Source of the DNA: JAGNHN01 sp964590645
GTDB lineage: Bacteria; Bacteroidota; Bacteroidia; Bacteroidales; JAGNHN01
DNA length: 64,000 nt
Assembly (NCBI GenBank): GCA_964590645.1
Contig: CAZPYJ010000003.1
Location: forward strand, 1-64,000
Direction: 5' to 3'
Positions 9,268 through 17,920 of the stretch are shown here, in pieces; position 1 is the stretch's first letter, and every line of letters begins with the position of its first letter. The position numbers and the translations under genes were made by a program. The notes under the pieces were generated by a model, which saw only the letters and a list, made by a program, of their open reading frames with translations, made no database searches and had not been told where the DNA came from.

Positions 9268-10382
9268 TATTGCTTCTCTTCCGGTGCCTCGATAAAACGA
9301 TCCCAGGAAAAGCTTTTACTCAGGATCTCCCTGTAGCTGTGCGGATAATTGGGAATGAACCAGCCCAGGAAGGCTGCGGTATTGACTTTCCCTTTCAGCA
9401 TTGCATCCCGGCGCTTTTTCCAGTCTGTTTTCTCCATCCGTGGATAGAGGATTTCCTGAATGCATTGCAGCATCCGTGCTTCTTCTCCCGGTCTGAATCC
9501 ATAGCCCAGTTGGTAGTCATCTTCAAGTTGTGCAAGATAAGTGAGTTTACCTACGAAACTGTTATACCGCACAAAGGGTACGCCCAGCATTGCCGATTCC
9601 GCAGCCATTGTCTGGCTGTCGCCAATGTATAAAACGGCTTTGGCCATCAGGCGGTGTATTTTATGCGGATCGGCAACCAGCTGAAAGGCCTGAAGGCTGG
9701 GAGGCAAGTCCTTTTCAGAACTGATCAATACCTGATAATCCCTGCCCGCTATGTTGATTATCTCGAGCGCCAGGCTTTCCGACAGGCCTTTCCTTCCTTT
9801 GTCGTGATGGGCGGTGAGGGCAGAAAACCGGATCAGGATATAAGGCTTCTCAGGGAGATCCATTTTTGCATTATCTGCGGATTTTGCTTCGAGCAGTGAG
9901 GGATGGAGGTAGGCCAGTTCGTGGAAGCCGGGATAGAAAAGGGTTTTCTTCTTCCACCTTCCTGCGCGGCAATTCTCCGGCATCAGGATAAGGTCGGAGA
10001 AAGGATAAGAAAGCCAGGCATAGAGGGGGACAATGTCGGCATCATCCTCATTCAGATTGATAAAGGGGATGCCGTTCAAGCGGGCCATCAGCGGAGCTTC
10101 TGCAGCGGTCCCAGCCATCACATCAGGCTGGAAGCGCCGTATCTCAAGAAAAATACGCCATCCCCGTTTCATCACCATCCAGGCCAGGTGAAAGCGGTTT
10201 TTATGCTTTTTCCCTTCGCTCACCAGGACATAATCGAAACCGCCGGCTTTGAGCAGGTCTTCCAGGACATCCTTTCTGCTTACCAGGATCTGCAATGGAT
10301 AGCCCTTTTCTTTCCACTCCAATAAGCAGTGATAGAAAAGATGATAATGGGCAGGATGCCCCAGGTATATCATTATGCGCAT
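9267..10382 (-). CDS. DUF354 family GT-B-like protein
   Basis: 371 aa. The N-terminus MRIMIYLGHPAHYHLFYH and the internal GTAAEAPLMARLNGIPFINLNEDD and YIGDSQTMAAESAMLGVPF segments match DUF354, a family related in fold to UDP-GlcNAc 2-epimerase and MurG-like glycosyltransferases and often found in polysaccharide clusters. It may act on a nucleotide sugar or transfer a sugar. A clear AAGGAG ribosome-binding site lies seven bases before the ATG, and a TAnnTTTG box 17 bases before it, making this the probable first gene of a three-gene operon. Confidence 0.75.
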   Translation of the reverse strand: MRIMIYLGHPAHYHLFYHCLLEWKEKGYPLQILVSRKDVLEDLLKAGGFDYVLVSEGKKHKNRFHLAWMVMKRGWRIFLEIRRFQPDVMAGTAAEAPLMARLNGIPFINLNEDDADIVPLYAWLSYPFSDLILMPENCRAGRWKKKTLFYPGFHELAYLHPSLLEAKSADNAKMDLPEKPYILIRFSALTAHHDKGRKGLSESLALEIINIAGRDYQVLISSEKDLPPSLQAFQLVADPHKIHRLMAKAVLYIGDSQTMAAESAMLGVPFVRYNSFVGKLTYLAQLEDDYQLGYGFRPGEEARMLQCIQEILYPRMEKTDWKKRRDAMLKGKVNTAAFLGWFIPNYPHSYREILSKSFSWDRFIEAPEEKQ

Positions 10383-10398
10383 AGAAAGCTCCTTAAGG

Positions 10399-10406
10399 CA
10401 AAAGTA
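10399..10406 (-). promoter_or_regulatory. TAnnTTTG -7 box before the DUF354 gene
   Basis: Reads TACTTTTG on the minus strand, 16 bases upstream of the DUF354 start and in the 41-base gap after the FkbM gene. Confidence 0.5.
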
Positions 10407-10423
10407 AGGCTTACGGGGAAAAA

Positions 10424-11155
10424 TCAGGCAGAAGGATTGGCCGCTACGAAGTAATACTCACAGATATTTTCGTAGCAATGAATGAAGTCGGCACGGGAGA
10501 ATGCCGGCTTATTATGAAGATAATTTGCCAGGCTGAAAATCTGCAAGCCAGCCTCCAGGGTAAGCAGATCGTAGAGTTCGTCGGGTTGAGTACCGTAATA
10601 ATCACTGGCTCCCTTACCAAATTCGAACAGTACCAGGGGTTTCCACTTTGTGATGGTATGGATGCCTCCTTGTATGACTCCCATTTCAGCCCCTTCCACA
10701 TCGATCTTGATAAAGTCGATTTTCAGGTCAGGGGGCAGTAGCGCATCCAATCTTTGCAGCTCAACCTTAATCTCTTTGATTTCCGGGGATTTGATATCGT
10801 AGCGTCTTTGCTTCAAACCGCTGTATGCCGGGGCATTGACCACATACTGAAAGCTGCTTTCGCCTTGCGAGGCTGCCAGGGCACAGGGGAAAATTCTGAC
10901 CTTGTTTCCGAAATGCTGTTCAAGCTGTTGGAAAAGGTCAGGAATGGGTTCAAAGGCAAAATGGGTTCCCTGTGGGGCATACTTGAGGAAGTGTGATAGA
11001 AATTCCCCTTCGTGACTGCCAACGTCAACGCAATTGGATCCAGGCTGGAGGTGCGCTTTGAGGATGCGCTCCGACAGGCGGTCGTAGCGCATATTGCGGG
11101 TAAGGTCTATCCCGAGATATTTAAAAACAGGCTTGATCAGTGCTTTCAGCCTCAT
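10424..11155 (-). CDS. FkbM family SAM-dependent methyltransferase
   Basis: 243 aa. The SAM-binding motif I appears as NCVDVGSHEGEFLSHF around residue 45, motif II as FAFEPIPDLF, and IDFIKIDVEGAEMGV is the strongly conserved FkbM acidic motif. FkbM enzymes O-methylate small molecules or sugars, and in polysaccharide loci probably a sugar residue. A near-match -7 box (TACCTTAG on the minus strand at 11195-11202) precedes it. Likely the outermost gene of the left polysaccharide arm. Confidence 0.85.
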   Translation of the reverse strand: MRLKALIKPVFKYLGIDLTRNMRYDRLSERILKAHLQPGSNCVDVGSHEGEFLSHFLKYAPQGTHFAFEPIPDLFQQLEQHFGNKVRIFPCALAASQGESSFQYVVNAPAYSGLKQRRYDIKSPEIKEIKVELQRLDALLPPDLKIDFIKIDVEGAEMGVIQGGIHTITKWKPLVLFEFGKGASDYYGTQPDELYDLLTLEAGLQIFSLANYLHNKPAFSRADFIHCYENICEYYFVAANPSA

Positions 11156-11209
11156 TGTTTCCCCCTGCTGTCAATGGTGGATAAAAAATCGCGGCTAAGG
11201 TAGGAAAAA

Positions 11210-12124
11210 TCAAGTGGCAGGGGATACAGGCAGTCTTTTCCCCTTCTTCCTGCGGATGACCAGGAATACCCCGCTGAAGATCAGCAGGGCCGCAATGGTG
11301 TGGATATAATTCAAAGAAGCATCCAGCAGAAAGAAGGCCAATACCGTGGCAATCAGGGGCTGGGTATATATGTAATATGCGGCTGTGCTGGAAGATAGCT
11401 TCCTAAGCCCCGTGACCACCAGCAGGAAGGCCAGAAAGGTGGTTCCCAGGATCACATAGCTGATGGCGAACCATCCGTAGGCGTCCATCACCGCCCTATC
11501 CCAGCCTTCGAAAGCATTCCAGGTGAAGGGCAGGGCGCCCATCCATCCAAAAACAAAAACCCAGAGCATCACCACAAAGGGATGATATTTCCGGGTAAGG
11601 GGTTTTACTATGACCAGATATATACTGTAGGCGAGGATATTCAGGAGCAGAATCAGGTTCCCGTTCAGATAGTCTTTGGACAATCCAGTCCTCCCTCCTC
11701 CCGTAACAAGCCACAAAGCACCCAATAGGCCCAGCATAATGCCGATACTCCGGGTGGTGCCATATTTCTCTTTTCTGCTGATCAGGGCGATGACATACAC
11801 CCATACAGGGCTGGTGGTATGGATGATGGCGGCCTCTACGGATCGGCTCAGGTTGAGGCCCACAAAAAACAGGGTTTGGTTGGCGGTGACCCCCAGCAGT
11901 CCGCAGAAGGCAAAAAGCAGCATATCCTTTTTTTCCGGAAGCTGCTTTCCCGTGATAAGTACCAGGAAGGCAAACAAGACAACACTGATGCTCACCCTGG
12001 CCAGGATAATCTGCATAGGGCTGAAATAATCCGGCATCAATCCTTTGGCAATGACGTAGTTGGCGCCAAAGATAAGGCTGGCGGTGAGCAGAAAGAGGTG
12101 GGCCTGCAGTTTTGTCTTTTTCAT
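11210..12124 (-). CDS. EamA/DMT family transporter
   Basis: 304 aa with ten predicted membrane helices in two EamA repeats (LIFGANYVIAKG at the start of the first, a similar SYVILGTTFLAFLL segment in the second) and a basic cytoplasmic tail (RRKKGKR). Drug/metabolite transporters of this type export amino acids or small metabolites; the substrate is unknown. Start set at MKKTKLQAHLF because everything upstream in frame lacks helices and overlaps a terminator-like hairpin. Confidence 0.85.
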   Translation of the reverse strand: MKKTKLQAHLFLLTASLIFGANYVIAKGLMPDYFSPMQIILARVSISVVLFAFLVLITGKQLPEKKDMLLFAFCGLLGVTANQTLFFVGLNLSRSVEAAIIHTTSPVWVYVIALISRKEKYGTTRSIGIMLGLLGALWLVTGGGRTGLSKDYLNGNLILLLNILAYSIYLVIVKPLTRKYHPFVVMLWVFVFGWMGALPFTWNAFEGWDRAVMDAYGWFAISYVILGTTFLAFLLVVTGLRKLSSSTAAYYIYTQPLIATVLAFFLLDASLNYIHTIAALLIFSGVFLVIRRKKGKRLPVSPAT

Positions 12125-12125
12125 A

Positions 12126-12159
12126 AAAGAAAGCCCTGTCCGGAGAAACCGTGCAGGGC
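12126..12159 (-). terminator. Rho-independent terminator of the SnoaL-like lipoprotein gene
   Basis: On the minus strand GCCCTG and CAGGGC form a stem extended by inner CGG/CCG pairs and followed by TTTCTTTT. It lies 25 bases past the lipoprotein stop and directly in front of the EamA start, so it may also set read-through into that gene. Confidence 0.6.
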
Positions 12160-12183
12160 GAAGGTAAGGAAAGGGAGAAGAGA

Positions 12184-12747
12184 TTATTCCATATCCGAAG
12201 CCATATTTTCGGCTTCGCGGGGCGCCTTGGCTACCGGCCATTGATTGCGGGGTTTGGCAGGCACGCTGATGTGGCTTTGCACGATATGCCACTTCCCCTC
12301 CTCATCTTTGGTGAGGACCCCGGTGAAGCGCAGGTCTTCGTAACTCACCGCCTGATCACGAAAGGTAAAATTATAATTGATCATTGAGGAGAACCAGGCT
12401 GCATCGCATTGTTTACCCAGGTTGATCTCCGTTTCGGTCATTGCAATATACACATCCTCGAAGCTGGCAAATTGTTTCCGTATCGCCTCTTCGATGGCAT
12501 CCCAACCCACCAGGCGCTCGTTGCTTTCGGTTCCGAAAACTACGATATCCGGCTTATCGGCCCATACCTGCTTTATCAGATCAAGGTTTTTCGTTTCATT
12601 GGCGATCACGTAGCGTTCAAGCACCTCCATTATGGCCATTTTCTCCGCTTCGGGATCTACATTCATTTCTTCCGCCGGGGGAGTTTGTTTGCAGGCAGTA
12701 ATCCAAAGTAAAAGGATAGGAATCATCCACAGCACTCGTCTTTTCAT
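12184..12747 (-). CDS. SnoaL-like (NTF2-fold) lipoprotein
   Basis: 187 aa. The N-terminus has a basic MKRR, a hydrophobic core and an ITAC lipobox with Cys near residue 19, so it is a predicted lipoprotein. Residues ~35-165 read as a SnoaL/DUF4440-type NTF2 fold (VLERYVIANETKNLDLI, then VVFGTESNERLVGWDAIEEAI and a closing WHIVQSHIS strand). Members bind small ligands or act as ketosteroid-isomerase-like enzymes; no catalytic assignment is possible here. Stands alone with its own promoter box and terminator. Confidence 0.75.
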   Translation of the reverse strand: MKRRVLWMIPILLLWITACKQTPPAEEMNVDPEAEKMAIMEVLERYVIANETKNLDLIKQVWADKPDIVVFGTESNERLVGWDAIEEAIRKQFASFEDVYIAMTETEINLGKQCDAAWFSSMINYNFTFRDQAVSYEDLRFTGVLTKDEEGKWHIVQSHISVPAKPRNQWPVAKAPREAENMASDME

Positions 12748-12776
12748 AGTAAATGGCAGGTTTTGGTTATCGGAAC

Positions 12777-12784
12777 CAAATGTA
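12777..12784 (-). promoter_or_regulatory. TAnnTTTG -7 box before the SnoaL-like lipoprotein
   Basis: Reads TACATTTG on the minus strand, 29 bases upstream of the ATG. Confidence 0.6.
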
Positions 12785-12788
12785 GTAA

Positions 12789-12816
12789 AATCCTAATTAG
12801 TGGGCAAGCTAGGATT
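12789..12816 (-). terminator. Possible terminator after the PIN-PhoH gene
   Basis: A 7-bp inverted repeat (AATCCTA/TAGGATT) with a 14-base loop, followed on the minus strand by TTAC, 24 bases beyond the PhoH stop. The stem is AT-rich and the T-tract short, so this is tentative. Confidence 0.35.
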
Positions 12817-12839
12817 AGTCAGGTTCTGCTCAAGCCTGG

Positions 12840-14285
12840 CTAGAGCAAATCGTTGGCCAGGTTAGCCAATTCGCTTCTTTCCCCTTTTTCAAGCCTTACG
12901 TGTGCATAAATGGGATGATGCTTGATCTTGTCGATCAGGTAACTCAGTCCGTTACTCTGAGAATCAAGGTAGGGGGTGTCAATCTGATAGATATCTCCTG
13001 TAAAGATGATCTTTGTGTTCTCCCCGGCCCGGGTGATGATGGTTTTGACTTCGTGGGGGGTCAGGTTCTGGGCCTCATCCACGATAAAGATCACATTGGA
13101 GATAGACCTTCCCCGGATATAGGCCAGGGGCGTGATCATCAGCTTTTCCGATTCCAGGGCGTGGGTGATGGCTTTGTGTTCCTTCTCGGCTTCCCCAAAT
13201 TGATTTTGAATGAATTTCAGGTTATCCCACAAAGGCTCCATATATGGATTGAGTTTCGACTTGATATCGCCGGGCAGATAACCAATGTCTTTATTGCTCA
13301 GCGGCACAATGGGGCGGGCGAGGTAAATCTGTTTAAAATCTCTTTTTTGTTCCAGGGCACCAGCCAGGGCAAGCAGGGTCTTCCCGGTACCTGCCACTCC
13401 CTGGAGAGTCACCAATTTCACCTCAGGATTCAGTATAGCGTGGAGAGCAAAAACCTGCTCGGCATTGCGGGGCATAATGCGGTAGGCTGAGCGTTTCTCC
13501 AGTTTTTCGATCTGCCGGCTGGCAGGATTAAAATATCCCAGTGCGGAGGCCCGTCCATTTTTCAGAATGTAATACTGATTGGGAATGACCTGATCTTCCC
13601 CTATCTCCTCCGGATCACAACTGCCCTGATCGTATAGCTTGTCGATAACCATTTTATCCAGCCCTTCTCTCACCGTCATCCCGGTATACAACTCTTCGAT
13701 ATTGGCAATCTTTCCGGTTTCAAAATCCTCTGCCAGTAGATCCAATGATTTTGCCTTCAATCTTAGATTGATATCCTTGGTGACCAAAATCACCTTGCGC
13801 CCTTTGAATTCTTCCGAAAGCCAGAGCGCTGCATTCAGAATGCGATGGTCGGGCTTGTTCTCCGTAAACACACGACTGGCTGCTTGCTCGTGGTGCTCAT
13901 CCATAATTACCCGGAAACTCCCTCCATCCGGATGATCCAGAGGAACCCAGTCGGTCAGGGTTGATTTCCTCGACAGCTTATCCATAATCCGGATAAACTC
14001 ACGGGCCTCAAAGTTTTTGATTTCATTCCCCTTTTTAAAATTATCCAGCTCCTCCAAAACCGTGATCGGGATGACCACATCATTGTCGTCGAAACTATGA
14101 ATGGCATTGTGGTTATACAGAATCACAGAGGTGTCGAGGACAAATATCTTTTTCGGGCCTTTGGGCTTTATCGCCTTGGGCCTGACCGTTTTGGTCACGG
14201 ATTTTGTGCTCTTACTTAGCGGGGATTTTCTGGTTGGGGTGGTCTTGCTTTTCTGGCTGGAAGCCGTTCCTTTTTTCAGTGCCAT
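12840..14285 (-). CDS. PIN domain-PhoH family ATPase
   Basis: 481 aa in the PIN-PhoH (PhoH2/YlaK-type) architecture. After a Lys/Ser/Thr-rich ~45-residue leader, FVLDTSVILYN opens a PIN nuclease domain with acidic residues at ILEELDNFKKG-like and LVTKDINLRLKA segments. The second half is a PhoH ATPase with Walker A VAGTGKT and Walker B FIVDEAQN. PhoH2 proteins are described as RNA helicase/nuclease fusions. Start at MALKKGTASS; the upstream frame extends into the divergent promoter region shared with polA. A near -7 box (TATCTTTA) lies about 20 bases upstream. Confidence 0.9.
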   Translation of the reverse strand: MALKKGTASSQKSKTTPTRKSPLSKSTKSVTKTVRPKAIKPKGPKKIFVLDTSVILYNHNAIHSFDDNDVVIPITVLEELDNFKKGNEIKNFEAREFIRIMDKLSRKSTLTDWVPLDHPDGGSFRVIMDEHHEQAASRVFTENKPDHRILNAALWLSEEFKGRKVILVTKDINLRLKAKSLDLLAEDFETGKIANIEELYTGMTVREGLDKMVIDKLYDQGSCDPEEIGEDQVIPNQYYILKNGRASALGYFNPASRQIEKLEKRSAYRIMPRNAEQVFALHAILNPEVKLVTLQGVAGTGKTLLALAGALEQKRDFKQIYLARPIVPLSNKDIGYLPGDIKSKLNPYMEPLWDNLKFIQNQFGEAEKEHKAITHALESEKLMITPLAYIRGRSISNVIFIVDEAQNLTPHEVKTIITRAGENTKIIFTGDIYQIDTPYLDSQSNGLSYLIDKIKHHPIYAHVRLEKGERSELANLANDLL

Positions 14286-14506
14286 CAAGGTTGTTTTGGA
14301 ATGCCTTAAAGATAAGAATAAGAAGGGGGAAGGAATGGAGGAGCAGCGGGTCATTCCTTTGAAAACCTGCTTTATGCTTATGTTAGGAAGCATTAAACAT
14401 CCTGAGTGTGTATGGATTATACCGTGTATAATTTAGCGGGTAAAGGAAAACAGCCTGACCTGATTTGCTGATCCAAAGGAGGATAGAACACCGGAAATGA
14501 AATCTG

Positions 14507-14514
14507 TATCTTTG
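14507..14514 (+). promoter_or_regulatory. TAnnTTTG -7 box of polA
   Basis: TATCTTTG located 16 bases before the polA ATG in the 245-bp divergent gap with the PIN-PhoH gene. Confidence 0.65.
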
Positions 14515-14530
14515 GCGAAAGTCTTTCTGT

Positions 14531-17308
14531 ATGCCTGATTCCGAAAAAAAACTCTTTCTACTGGATGCAATGGCCCTGATCTACCGGGCCTACTTCGCAT
14601 TGAATAAGAACCCGAGAATTAACAGCAAAGGGTTGAATACTTCTGCCGTATTGGGCTTTGCCAACACTTTGCTCGAACTCCTTAAAAATGAGCGGCCTAC
14701 CCATATCGGAGTCGTCTTCGACAGCCACGGCCCCACCCTAAGGCACGATGCATTTACAGCCTACAAAGCCAAGCGGGAGGATATGCCGGAAGACATAGCC
14801 ACTTCCCTGCCCTATATCCGTCAACTTATTGAAGGCTTTGATATTCCGGCACTTGCCCTGCCCGGATATGAAGCCGATGATATTATCGGAACCCTGGCCA
14901 GGGAGGCAGAGATGCAGGGATTCAACACCTATATGGTGACCCCGGACAAAGATTTCGGGCAACTGGTTACCGACAAAACCTTCATCTACAAGCCTGCCCG
15001 TGCCGGAGAGGGTGCCCGGATTCTAGGGGTGAAGGAGGTTTGTCAGAGATACGGCATCGAACATCCTAGGCAACTTATTGATATTCTGGGGCTCTGGGGA
15101 GATGCATCCGATAATATCCCGGGAATCCCCGGCATCGGGGAGAAACGGAGCCAGGAATTGATCGCGCGCTACGGCAGTGTGGAGGGACTGCTTGAAAATG
15201 CGGAAAAACTGAGCGGGAAACTCAGGGAGAATGTGCTGACCTATGCAGATCAGGGCAGGCAATCAAAATCCCTTGCTACCATTATCACCGATGTACCGCT
15301 TCCCTTCGATCCTTCCTCCCTGAAAATGTCGGCTCCGGATGAAGACAAGCTCCGTCTGCTCTTCGATGAACTGGAGTTCCGGACTTTTTCAAAAAGAGTC
15401 GCTGAGTATCTTCGTCCGGGCAATAATGCCCCGCAGCCACCGTCAGGCCCCCAGGATCTTTTCAGCAGTGCCGGGGTAGCCAACCCTTCTTCGCTGCGCA
15501 ATCTGCAAAATACCCCCCACCGTTACCACCTGACGGAAACGGCTGATCAACAGGAGAAACTGGCATCTCTGCTTGCCAAACAAGCTTCTTTCTGTTTTGA
15601 TACTGAAACAAGCAGCCTGGATACACTGGCTGCAGAGCTCGTGGGAATCTCTTTTGCCGTAAAAAAAGGAGAAGCCTGGTTTCTTCCCTTGCCGGGAGAC
15701 AGAAGAGAATGTCTGCGCATCTTATCCCAATTCAAGCCAGTATTTGAAAATCAGGACATTGCAAAAATCGGCCATAACCTGAAGTACGATATTGGTATCC
15801 TCAGGAACTATGATATTGAGGTGGCCGGAAAGTTGCAGGACACAATGATCGCACACTATCTGCTGGAGCCGGATCTGCGGCACAATATGGATTACCTGGC
15901 AGAACATTATCTGCAGTACAGTCCGGTTTCTATTGAGAGCCTGATTGGAAAGAAAGGGCCGAAGCAAGGGAATATGCGTGATCTTGAAGCACGGCAAATC
16001 AGCGATTATGCCTGTGAAGATGCCGATATTACCCTCCAGCTGTGGGAAAGCTTTGAGCCCGAACTCCGGACAACAGGAACACGCAAAGTGTTTGATGAGA
16101 TTGAAATGCCCCTGGTAAAGGTGCTTTCCTCAATGGAAAGAACAGGAGTTCAGCTGGATACAGATGCTTTGAAAGAGATTTCATCCGGATTGGAGAAAGA
16201 AATCCTGAAGATTGAGGCAGAGATATATACCTTAAGTGGTCTGCGGTTCAATATTGCTTCTCCCAAGCAATTGGGAGAAGTTTTATTCGATCATTTGAAA
16301 ATCACTGAAAAGGCAAAGAAGACTAAGAGCGGGCAATATTCCACGGGGGAAGATGTACTAAGCAAGCTGGCCCATTTGCATCCTGTAATCGACAAGGTGC
16401 TGGAATTTCGTCAGTTGTCAAAACTAAAATCCACTTATGTGGATGCTTTGCCAAGCCTGATCTCTCCCATTAGCGGCCGCATTCATACCAGTTACAACCA
16501 GGCCGTGGCGGCTACTGGTCGCCTGAGCTCCACCCAGCCTAATCTGCAAAACATCCCGGTACGTACGGAGAAGGGAAGAGAAATCAGGAAGGCTTTTGTT
16601 CCGCGCGACCGGCATCACATCCTCCTGGCTGCCGACTACTCTCAAATTGAGCTTCGGCTGATTGCACATTTGAGCAAGGATGAAGCGATGACCCAGGCCT
16701 TTAAGCAGGGGGAGGATATTCACACCGCCACAGCTTCGCGTGTATTCGGGATTGCCCCCGAGCAGGTAAACCGCGAAATGCGCAGCAAAGCCAAGGAGGT
16801 GAACTTCGGGCTCATTTATGGAATGTCGGCTTTTGGTCTGGCAGAACGACTGCGTATTCCACGCAAGGAGGCGGCTGAGATAATGGAAGCCTATTTCCGG
16901 CAGTATCCGGGGGTAAAGGAGTATATGACAGCGCAGATGCGCTTTGCCAGGGAGAAAGGCTATGTGGAGACCATTTATGGCCGCCGCCGCTATCTGCGTG
17001 ATATCCGTTCCTCCAATGCAATGGTGCGGGCAATGGCCGAGCGCAATGCCATCAATGCCCCGATTCAGGGCTCATCCGCAGATATGATCAAGCTGGCTAT
17101 GATCCGTATCCAGCAGGAAATAGACCAAAGGAAACTCAAATCCAGGATGATAATGCAGGTACACGATGAATTGGTTTTTGATGTGCTGAAAGAAGAACTG
17201 GAAGTATTAAAACCCCTGGTGGAGCACAATATGCGGGAAGCCCTTCCCCTGGATGTTCCGCTGGTGGTGGATATGAATACTGGTGAAAACTGGCTGGAAG
17301 CCCATTAA
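14531..17308 (+). CDS. polA: DNA polymerase I
   Basis: 925 aa, full-length family A polymerase with three domains. Residues ~1-300 are the 5'-nuclease (LLDAMALIYRAYFAL, GYEADDIIGTLA, TPDKDFGQLV). Residues ~335-520 are the 3'-5' exonuclease with all acidic ligands visible: FDTETS, HNLKYD and YACEDAD. The polymerase domain runs ~550-925 with motif A DYSQIELRLIAH, the fingers helix RSKAKEVNFGLIYG and motif C QVHDELVFDV. It fills gaps in replication and repair; proofreading looks intact. The start follows a TAnnTTTG box by 16 bases. Confidence 0.97.
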   Translation: MPDSEKKLFLLDAMALIYRAYFALNKNPRINSKGLNTSAVLGFANTLLELLKNERPTHIGVVFDSHGPTLRHDAFTAYKAKREDMPEDIATSLPYIRQLIEGFDIPALALPGYEADDIIGTLAREAEMQGFNTYMVTPDKDFGQLVTDKTFIYKPARAGEGARILGVKEVCQRYGIEHPRQLIDILGLWGDASDNIPGIPGIGEKRSQELIARYGSVEGLLENAEKLSGKLRENVLTYADQGRQSKSLATIITDVPLPFDPSSLKMSAPDEDKLRLLFDELEFRTFSKRVAEYLRPGNNAPQPPSGPQDLFSSAGVANPSSLRNLQNTPHRYHLTETADQQEKLASLLAKQASFCFDTETSSLDTLAAELVGISFAVKKGEAWFLPLPGDRRECLRILSQFKPVFENQDIAKIGHNLKYDIGILRNYDIEVAGKLQDTMIAHYLLEPDLRHNMDYLAEHYLQYSPVSIESLIGKKGPKQGNMRDLEARQISDYACEDADITLQLWESFEPELRTTGTRKVFDEIEMPLVKVLSSMERTGVQLDTDALKEISSGLEKEILKIEAEIYTLSGLRFNIASPKQLGEVLFDHLKITEKAKKTKSGQYSTGEDVLSKLAHLHPVIDKVLEFRQLSKLKSTYVDALPSLISPISGRIHTSYNQAVAATGRLSSTQPNLQNIPVRTEKGREIRKAFVPRDRHHILLAADYSQIELRLIAHLSKDEAMTQAFKQGEDIHTATASRVFGIAPEQVNREMRSKAKEVNFGLIYGMSAFGLAERLRIPRKEAAEIMEAYFRQYPGVKEYMTAQMRFAREKGYVETIYGRRRYLRDIRSSNAMVRAMAERNAINAPIQGSSADMIKLAMIRIQQEIDQRKLKSRMIMQVHDELVFDVLKEELEVLKPLVEHNMREALPLDVPLVVDMNTGENWLEAH

Positions 17309-17329
17309 TTCAGAAGGAAAAAACAGAAG

Positions 17330-17920
17330 ATGAATGGTATGAAGAGGATTGCTGTTTTCTGCGGATCGAGTACAGGAAGCAGGCCGGAATATATCCGTTT
17401 GGCTGAGGATCTGGGGAGTGCAATGGCCACGCGCAAGATCGAACTGATTTACGGGGGCGGGGGCATCGGCCTGATGGGAATCCTGGCGGATGCGGTGCTT
17501 TCCGGAAAAGGAAGTGTTACCGGGTATATCCCTGATTTTTTCAATCGCAAAGATGTGGCGCACAATGGACTGAAAGAGCTGATCTATGTGCCTTCAATGC
17601 ACGAGCGCAAACTCAGGATGGCCAATGCAGCCGATGGATTTATTGCGCTGCCCGGCGGCTTCGGAACAATGGATGAACTCTTTGAGATCATTACCTGGGG
17701 ACAACTCGATCTGCACCGCAAACCAGTGGGCCTGCTGAATGTGGCAGGGTATTACGATGATTTACTGAGATTTATCGATAAAATGTATGCAGAAGGCTTT
17801 CTGCGTGAAGCCCACCACGGAATGTTGATCAGAGAGACATCTCCGAAAGCCCTGCTCGATAAGATGCAGGCCTACCAGGCCCCCGACCAGTCGAAATGGA
17901 TAGACCAGATCAAAGCCTGA
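17330..17920 (+). CDS. LOG family protein (Rossmann fold, TIGR00730 type)
   Basis: 196 aa. Contains the N-terminal nucleotide-binding region IAVFCGSSTGS, GGGGIGLMG, the MHERK segment and the LOG signature PGGFGTMDE. LOG proteins hydrolyse cytokinin riboside monophosphates or purine nucleotides at the N-glycosidic bond. It follows polA by 21 bases and is probably co-transcribed. Its stop codon abuts the stop of the convergent OmpA gene with no base between, so no intergenic terminator is possible. Start could also be the Met three codons later. Confidence 0.9.
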   Translation: MNGMKRIAVFCGSSTGSRPEYIRLAEDLGSAMATRKIELIYGGGGIGLMGILADAVLSGKGSVTGYIPDFFNRKDVAHNGLKELIYVPSMHERKLRMANAADGFIALPGGFGTMDELFEIITWGQLDLHRKPVGLLNVAGYYDDLLRFIDKMYAEGFLREAHHGMLIRETSPKALLDKMQAYQAPDQSKWIDQIKA

